DNA of 7,259 bases from positions 1 to 7,259 of the forward strand of contig JAGVKY010000021.1 of NCBI GenBank assembly GCA_020050175.1, given 5' to 3'. The DNA comes from Parachlamydiales bacterium (lineage in GTDB: Bacteria; Chlamydiota; Chlamydiia; Chlamydiales; JAJFMK01). The position numbers and the translations under genes are program-made. Below are positions 1 to 5,145 of the stretch, piece after piece (within the stretch, counting starts at the first letter, position 1; each line of letters opens with the position of its first letter). The notes below the pieces were generated by a model. That model was given only the letters and a program-made list of their open reading frames with translations. It made no database searches and had not been told where the DNA came from.

Positions 1-765
1 ACAGATCTTGAAGCGGGGATTATCCGCCAAGTCAAGGTCTATGTTGCATCTAAGCGTAAGCTGCAAGTCGGGGATAAGATGGCGGGACGCCACGGTAATA
101 AAGGGGTCGTCTCAAAGATTGTTCCGATTGCCGACATGCCTTTCCTTGAAGATGGTTCATCGATCCAAATGATCTTGAACCCGCTTGGGGTGCCTTCACG
201 GATGAATATCGGGCAGCTTTTCGAAACTCACTTAGGGTTTGCTGCTAAGAAGAAGGGTATCCATGTTAAGAGCCCTGTATTCGAGGGTTTCCCAGAAGAC
301 AAAATTTGGGAAATGATGGAAGAGCAAGGTCTACCAAAAGATGGTAAATTCTGGCTCTTTGATGGTTACACAGGTGAAAGATTCGATAACAAGGTTGTTG
401 TAGGTTATATCTACATCATGAAGCTTAGCCACCTTGTTGCCGATAAGATTCACGCTCGTGCTGTCGGTCCCTACTCGCTTGTCACCCAGCAGCCGCTTGG
501 TGGTAAAGCGCAGATGGGGGGTCAGCGTTTTGGGGAGATGGAGGTGTGGGCTGCAGAGGCCTACGGCGCCGCTCACCTTCTGCAAGAGCTTCTCACAGTC
601 AAGTCTGACGACGTTGAGGGAAGAACTCGGATGTACGAATCGATCGTAAAAGGAACAAACGTTTTGAAGTCAGGAATTCCTGAATCCTTCAACGTTTTGA
701 TGAACGAGATGAGAGGCCTTGGCCTCGATGTCAGAACAGAATCTGTAGCTGAAGAGGCGATCTAA
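1..765 (+). CDS. rpoB: RNA polymerase beta subunit, C-terminal 254 residues (5'-partial)
   Basis: Beta subunit of DNA-directed RNA polymerase; with beta-prime it forms the active-site cleft of the core enzyme. The frame is open from base 1 (first codons read TDLEAGIIRQ), so the gene enters from the left and the ATG at 79 is internal. Visible landmarks are the near-universal GDKMAGRHGNKG segment (codons at about 67-102), whose two lysines correspond to active-site lysines K1065 and K1073 of E. coli; the LNPLGVPSRMNIGQ segment (from about 175); the DKIHARAVGPYSLVTQQPLGGKAQ segment split around 440-510; and the C-terminal clamp piece GQRFGEMEVWA followed by LLTVKSDDVEGR, which packs against beta-prime. 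The protein ends with a short acidic tail, EEAI, before TAA at 763-765. No frameshift or lost key residue is seen. rpoC follows after a few bases, so the two are one operon. Identification is certain; the phylum comes mainly from rpoC. Confidence 0.98.
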   Translation, partial: TDLEAGIIRQVKVYVASKRKLQVGDKMAGRHGNKGVVSKIVPIADMPFLEDGSSIQMILNPLGVPSRMNIGQLFETHLGFAAKKKGIHVKSPVFEGFPEDKIWEMMEEQGLPKDGKFWLFDGYTGERFDNKVVVGYIYIMKLSHLVADKIHARAVGPYSLVTQQPLGGKAQMGGQRFGEMEVWAAEAYGAAHLLQELLTVKSDDVEGRTRMYESIVKGTNVLKSGIPESFNVLMNEMRGLGLDVRTESVAEEAI

Positions 766-769
766 AGAT

Positions 770-775
770 GAGGAG
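770..775 (+). promoter_or_regulatory. Shine-Dalgarno site for rpoC
   Basis: The GAGGAG run lies 7 bases before the ATG at 783, an ideal distance. It overlaps the end of the alternative ATG at 768, whose own upstream purines (GAGG ending at 757) sit about 10 bases away and match less well. This site is the main reason for choosing 783 as the rpoC start. Confidence 0.75.
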
Positions 776-782
776 CGAAAGT

Positions 783-3700
783 ATGTCATTGCATGAAGGT
801 GATAGCGTTAAAAAGGATTTCGACAAGCTCACCATTAGGATCGCCTCGGAAGATGTGATCCGTAATAAGTGGTCCCACGGCGAAATTAAAAAGCCGGAAA
901 CGATCAACTACCGGACATTTAAGCCTGAGAAAGGCGGTCTTTTCTGCGAAAAGATTTTTGGTCCGACTAAAGATTGGGAATGCGCCTGCGGAAAATACAA
1001 GAAGATCAAGCACAAAGGGATCGTCTGCGATCGCTGCGGCGTTGAAGTCACACAGTCGAAAGTTCGCCGTGAGCGGATGGCCCACATCGACCTCGCAGTT
1101 CCTGTTGTCCACATCTGGTTTTTCAAGACAATGCCATCCCGTATTGGCAGCGTTTTAGGCATGACATCGGGAGATTTGGAAAGAGTTGTTTACTACGAAG
1201 AGTATGTCGTAACCGATCCAGGCCAAACTGACCTGGTTAAAAAACAGCTATTGAATGACGCCGAATACCGCGAAGCGCAAGAGCGTTGGGGCAAAGAGAC
1301 TTTCGTTGCTAAAATGGGCGCTGAGGCTATCAGCGATCTTTTAAAGAGCGAAGATCTTCCTACACTTTTAGTTGAACTAAAGGAAAAACTCCGCAAAACG
1401 AAATCGAACCAAGCGCGCGTCAAGTTGTCGAAGCGTTTAAAGATTATCGAAAGTTTTGTCACATCCCAGAATGAGCCTAATTGGATGGTGATGAGTGCGG
1501 TCCCCGTGATCCCACCTGATCTTCGCCCTCTTGTCCCTCTTGATGGCGGCCGCTTCGCGACCTCCGACTTAAACGACTTGTACCGTCGTGTGATCAACCG
1601 GAATAACCGTCTAAAAGCGATTTTGAAGCTAAAGACGCCCGATGTCATCATGCGCAATGAAAAACGGATGCTTCAAGAGGCAGTTGATGCTCTCTTTGAT
1701 AACGGCCGTCACGGACATCCGGTGATTGGTGCGGGTAACCGTCCGCTCAAATCTCTTTCAGAAATGTTGAAAGGGAAGCAAGGGCGCTTCCGTCAAAACC
1801 TCTTGGGTAAAAGGGTGGACTACTCTGGCCGTTCGGTTATTATCGTCGGTCCAGAACTTAAGTTTAACCAGTGCGGTCTTCCGAAATTGATGGCTCTTGA
1901 GCTGTTCGAGCCTTTCATCGTAAAACGGCTGAAAGATTTGGGTTTTGTCTACACGATCCGCTCAGCTAAAAAGATGATACAGCGCCATGCTCCAGAAGTT
2001 TGGGACGTGCTCGACGAGATCATTAAAGGGCACCCGGTTCTCCTTAACCGAGCACCAACGCTCCACCGTCTCGGTATTCAGGCTTTCGAACCTGTGTTGA
2101 TTGAAGGTAAAGCGATCCGGATCCATCCGCTTGTTTGCTCAGCTTTTAACGCCGACTTTGACGGTGACCAGATGGCGGTTTACGTGCCCCTTTCTGTCGA
2201 AGCGCAGTTGGAAGCTCGTCTCTTGATGATGGCGCCAGATAACATCTTCTTGCCTTCATCCGGTAAGCCGATAGCGATTCCTTCTCAGGATATGACCCTT
2301 GGTCTTTATTACTTGATGCATGATCCAACCTATATTCCTGCAAAACATGGGGAAAAAACCCGTGCTTTCCGTGATATGGACGAAGTGCTCATGGCGATGC
2401 AGTCGAGCGGTTCTTGGAACTGGTTTGAAAAAGATAAGCAAATTTCTAAAGGGCACCTTCCTTACTTAAGGGGCGTTAGGATCCATGAGCTCATCAAACT
2501 GAGAACGTCTGATGGGTTGGTCATTGAAACGACTCCAGGCCGGGTGATTTTTAACACCATCGTTCCAAAAGAGCTTGGTTTCCAAAACTATAGCTTGCCG
2601 AAGAAGAAGATGGGTGAGCTCATCATGAATTGCTACAAGAAGGTGGGCCTGGAAAAAACGGTTCAATTCTTGGACAACTTGAAATCGCTTGGATTCTCTG
2701 AATCGACGAAAGCTGCGATTTCGATGGGTGTTGCTGATATTTGCGTCCCCACCTCAAAACCAAAGATCTTGGAAGAAGGGTACAAGCGGGTCGCTCAGGT
2801 TCGGACGCAGTACGAAGAGGGGATTATCACCGAAGGTGAGCGTCAATCGAAGACGATTAGCATTTGGACAGAACTCTCTGAAAGATTAGCCGACGAGCTA
2901 TTCAAACTTGTGAATGAAGAAAGAGATGGGGCTTTGAACCCTCTTGCTCTGATGTTAGATTCGGGTGCTCGGGGTAACAAATCTCAGGTTCGTCAGCTCG
3001 GTGCTTTCAGGGGCTTGATGGCGAGACCTTCGGGTGCGATTATTGAATCGCCTATTACGGCTAACTTCCGTGAAGGTTTGTCAGTTATTGAGTATTCCAT
3101 CTCTTCTCACGGTGCTCGTAAGGGTCTTGCCGATACTGCCTTGAAAACGGCCGACTCCGGGTACCTTACCCGACGTCTCGTTGACGTAGCTCAAGACGTT
3201 ATTGTTACCGAAGAAGAGTGCGGAACGTTGAACGGGATCGAAGTGTCAGCGATTCGTCAAGGGCAGGAAGAACTTCTTCCTCTTAAAGATAGAATCTTTG
3301 GCCGTACACTCTGCCACGATGTTTACCTTCCAGGGGACAGCACAAAGATTTTGGCAAAAACTGGCGATGTCCTGACCAACATCCAAGCTCAAGCAATCGA
3401 TGATTCGGGGATTGAAACTGTCAGAATCCGTTCGGGCTTGACGTGCGAAACCCGCCGCGGTATTTGTGCTAAGTGTTACGGAATCAACCTGGCTAACGGC
3501 AAAATGGTTAGCCAAGGTGAAGCTGTAGGTATTATTGCCGCTCAGTCGATTGGTGAACCGGGAACGCAGCTCACGATGAGAACGTTCCACCTTGGGGGTA
3601 TCGCTTCTGCTTCTCTTAAACCAGAAGTTATTGCGGAACACGACGGAATCTTGGTCTACCTCGACATCCGTTTTGTTAAAAACGATGCAGGCCACTATGT

Positions 3701-4976
3701 CGTCCTCAATAAGAACGGTACGTTAAATATCGTCCGTGATGAAGGGCGTACTCTTGATGAGTACAAGAAGCTCCTTTCGACAAAATCGATTGAGCCTCTC
3801 CAAACTTTCTCCATGGAACTTGGGACTGAAATCTTGATCGAAGATGGATCTAAAGTCAAAACGGGCCAGAAAATCGCCCTCTTCGAACAGCACAACATCC
3901 CGATTATTTGCGACAAACCGGGTTATGTCAAATACGAAGACCTCGTAGAGGGGATCTCGACTGAAAAAGATTTGAACAAGCAAACCGGTCAGACTGAGCT
4001 CGTTGTTAAGCAGCATAGAGGCGAACTGCACCCGCAGATCGCTATCTACTCTGACAAAGAGTGTGCAGAACTTATCGGTACCTACCCACTTCCTGTTGCG
4101 GCAGTTATTTCTGCCCAAGAAGGGGAGTTTGCAACGGCTGGTAAATTGCTAGCTCGTCTCCCTCGCGGTGCGATGAAGACGAAGGACATCACGGGGGGTC
4201 TCCCGCGTGTGGCCGAGTTGCTAGAAGCGAGAAAACCGAAGGACTCTTCCGAAATCGCGAAGATCGATGGGTATGTCGACTTCAAGGGTGTTCAGAAGAA
4301 CAAGCGTATTGTTGTTGTCCGTGATGAAGTGACAGGTATGGAGGAAGAGCATCTCATCCCTCATACGAAGCACTTAATCGTTCAGAAGGGCGACCATGTA
4401 ACGAAAGGGCAGCAGCTCACCGACGGTCTCGTTATCCCACACGAGATCTTGGAGATTTGCGGTGTTCGCGAGTTGCAGAAGTACCTTGTGAATCAAGTTC
4501 AAGAGGTTTATCGCCTTCAAGGGGTAGACATCAACGATAAACACGTTGAGATCATTGTCCGCCAAATGTTGAAAAAGGTACGTGTAGTCGATCCAGGCGA
4601 CACAAGCCTCCTTTACGGTGAAGAGATCGATCGGAAAGAGTTCGAAAGAGAGAATGAGAAAGTTCTGCGCGAAGGTGGTAAGCCAGCTTCAGCCGCACCG
4701 CTCCTCCTCGGGATCACGAAGGCCTCTCTCAGTACCGAATCGTTCATATCGGCAGCTTCCTTCCAGGACACAACCCGTGTTCTTACAGAAGCAGCTTGTG
4801 CCGGCAAGAGCGACTTCCTCATGGGCTTCAAAGAAAACGTCATCATGGGACACATCATCCCTGGGGGTACAGGCTTTGAGCACCACCGTTCGGTTAAGAA
4901 GTTCGTGGAGACTGCGTTCGAAGAACCAGTCGTCTTCGACTTCACCGACATCGACGTGAAGGAATTCACTGCCTAA
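783..4976 (+). CDS. rpoC: RNA polymerase beta-prime subunit, complete
   Basis: Largest subunit of RNA polymerase, which supplies the catalytic metal site. Residues are numbered from the ATG at 783 (1,397 aa); the in-frame ATG at 768 would add 5 residues but has a poorer ribosome site. Landmarks: zinc-finger cysteines C67, C69, C82, C85 near the N-terminus; RVDYSGRSVIIVGP and LLNRAPTLHRLGIQAFEP in the core; the metal-binding NADFDGD at 456-462 (D458, D460, D462); the second zinc site C813, C888, C895, C898; the bridge-helix segment HGARKGLADTALKTADSGYL; the start of the trigger loop at QLTMRTFHLGG (ends at 939) and its return at ITGGLPRVAEL (from 1136). The roughly 190 residues between are an SI3-type insertion, as in E. 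coli and chlamydiae. Length and sequence match chlamydial RpoC from memory. One oddity: Y467 follows the metal motif (QMAVYVPL), where almost all homologues have His. The frame is otherwise intact. It is transcribed with rpoB and ends just before a strong terminator. Confidence 0.98.
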   Translation: MSLHEGDSVKKDFDKLTIRIASEDVIRNKWSHGEIKKPETINYRTFKPEKGGLFCEKIFGPTKDWECACGKYKKIKHKGIVCDRCGVEVTQSKVRRERMAHIDLAVPVVHIWFFKTMPSRIGSVLGMTSGDLERVVYYEEYVVTDPGQTDLVKKQLLNDAEYREAQERWGKETFVAKMGAEAISDLLKSEDLPTLLVELKEKLRKTKSNQARVKLSKRLKIIESFVTSQNEPNWMVMSAVPVIPPDLRPLVPLDGGRFATSDLNDLYRRVINRNNRLKAILKLKTPDVIMRNEKRMLQEAVDALFDNGRHGHPVIGAGNRPLKSLSEMLKGKQGRFRQNLLGKRVDYSGRSVIIVGPELKFNQCGLPKLMALELFEPFIVKRLKDLGFVYTIRSAKKMIQRHAPEVWDVLDEIIKGHPVLLNRAPTLHRLGIQAFEPVLIEGKAIRIHPLVCSAFNADFDGDQMAVYVPLSVEAQLEARLLMMAPDNIFLPSSGKPIAIPSQDMTLGLYYLMHDPTYIPAKHGEKTRAFRDMDEVLMAMQSSGSWNWFEKDKQISKGHLPYLRGVRIHELIKLRTSDGLVIETTPGRVIFNTIVPKELGFQNYSLPKKKMGELIMNCYKKVGLEKTVQFLDNLKSLGFSESTKAAISMGVADICVPTSKPKILEEGYKRVAQVRTQYEEGIITEGERQSKTISIWTELSERLADELFKLVNEERDGALNPLALMLDSGARGNKSQVRQLGAFRGLMARPSGAIIESPITANFREGLSVIEYSISSHGARKGLADTALKTADSGYLTRRLVDVAQDVIVTEEECGTLNGIEVSAIRQGQEELLPLKDRIFGRTLCHDVYLPGDSTKILAKTGDVLTNIQAQAIDDSGIETVRIRSGLTCETRRGICAKCYGINLANGKMVSQGEAVGIIAAQSIGEPGTQLTMRTFHLGGIASASLKPEVIAEHDGILVYLDIRFVKNDAGHYVVLNKNGTLNIVRDEGRTLDEYKKLLSTKSIEPLQTFSMELGTEILIEDGSKVKTGQKIALFEQHNIPIICDKPGYVKYEDLVEGISTEKDLNKQTGQTELVVKQHRGELHPQIAIYSDKECAELIGTYPLPVAAVISAQEGEFATAGKLLARLPRGAMKTKDITGGLPRVAELLEARKPKDSSEIAKIDGYVDFKGVQKNKRIVVVRDEVTGMEEEHLIPHTKHLIVQKGDHVTKGQQLTDGLVIPHEILEICGVRELQKYLVNQVQEVYRLQGVDINDKHVEIIVRQMLKKVRVVDPGDTSLLYGEEIDRKEFERENEKVLREGGKPASAAPLLLGITKASLSTESFISAASFQDTTRVLTEAACAGKSDFLMGFKENVIMGHIIPGGTGFEHHRSVKKFVETAFEEPVVFDFTDIDVKEFTA

Positions 4977-4995
4977 GCGTTGAACTTTTCAAAAC

Positions 4996-5036
4996 AAAAG
5001 GGCCGGATCTGCTACACAGATCCGGCCCTTTTTTTT
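4996..5036. terminator. Strong intrinsic terminator, probably bidirectional
   Basis: A perfect 16-bp inverted repeat (4996-5011 with 5017-5032), with GC-rich core GGGCCGGATCTG, encloses the 5-base loop CTACA. On the plus strand eight T's (5029-5036) follow the GC core, the classic rho-independent form, 20 bases after the rpoC stop codon. Read on the minus strand, the same hairpin is followed by TTTTGTTTTG, so it can also stop transcripts of the convergent gene that ends at 5146. The hairpin lies about 110 bases past that gene's stop codon. Confidence 0.95.
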
Positions 5037-5145
5037 CAGTTTAAAAGGGATTGAAGAGGATGACTAAAAGAGATCAGGTTTTTGGAAGGCTTGTTTCTAA
5101 AATCACCTTTTAAAATTAGGGATCAAAGTAATATCTGATGGGGAA
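5037..5145. other. Intergenic stretch between converging genes
   Basis: This AT-rich spacer separates the terminator from the stop codon of the minus-strand gene. It holds a spaced 9-bp inverted repeat, TTTAAAAGG at 5040-5048 and CCTTTTAAA at 5106-5114. The 57-base spacing makes a functional hairpin doubtful. A 17-codon ATG frame (5060-5113) is present but has no sensible ribosome site spacing. No RNA gene, promoter or remnant of another gene was recognised. Confidence 0.6.
5040..5114. repeat. Spaced 9-bp inverted repeat
   Basis: TTTAAAAGG (5040-5048) and its exact reverse complement CCTTTTAAA (5106-5114) bracket 57 bases. The same 9-mer recurs at 6758-6766 and 7130-7138 and, inverted, at 7075-7083. 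The arms are short and AT-rich, so chance is a real possibility, and no function is assigned. Confidence 0.35.

Noticed and set aside
768..782. Alternative rpoC start at 768
   Set aside because: Its Shine-Dalgarno match is weaker and more distant, whereas GAGGAG is ideally placed for 783. The 783 start also gives an N-terminus and length closer to remembered chlamydial RpoC.
943..1040. Possible mobile element or intein disruption in the zinc-finger region of rpoC
   Set aside because: The cysteine spacing and flanking sequence are uninterrupted, and the frame is continuous through to the C-terminus.
1193..1657. 154-codon minus-strand open frame inside rpoC
   Set aside because: It lies entirely antisense to conserved RpoC coding sequence, has no ribosome site or recognisable domain, and has the low-complexity Ser/Arg-rich look of a codon-bias shadow.
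3246..4118. Several minus-strand frames (149, 73 and 131 codons) opposite the trigger-loop insert of rpoC
   Set aside because: They overlap one another and lie opposite a clearly real gene. Nothing in their translations is recognisable.
4613..4969. Overlapping frames on both strands (118 and 113 codons) at the 3' end of rpoC
   Set aside because: Both are shadows of the conserved RpoC C-terminus, which is intact in its own frame.
5060..5113. 17-codon mini-frame after the terminator (MTKRDQVFG...)
   Set aside because: The purine-rich GAAGAGG touches the ATG with no spacing, it lies downstream of a strong terminator, and no promoter is evident.
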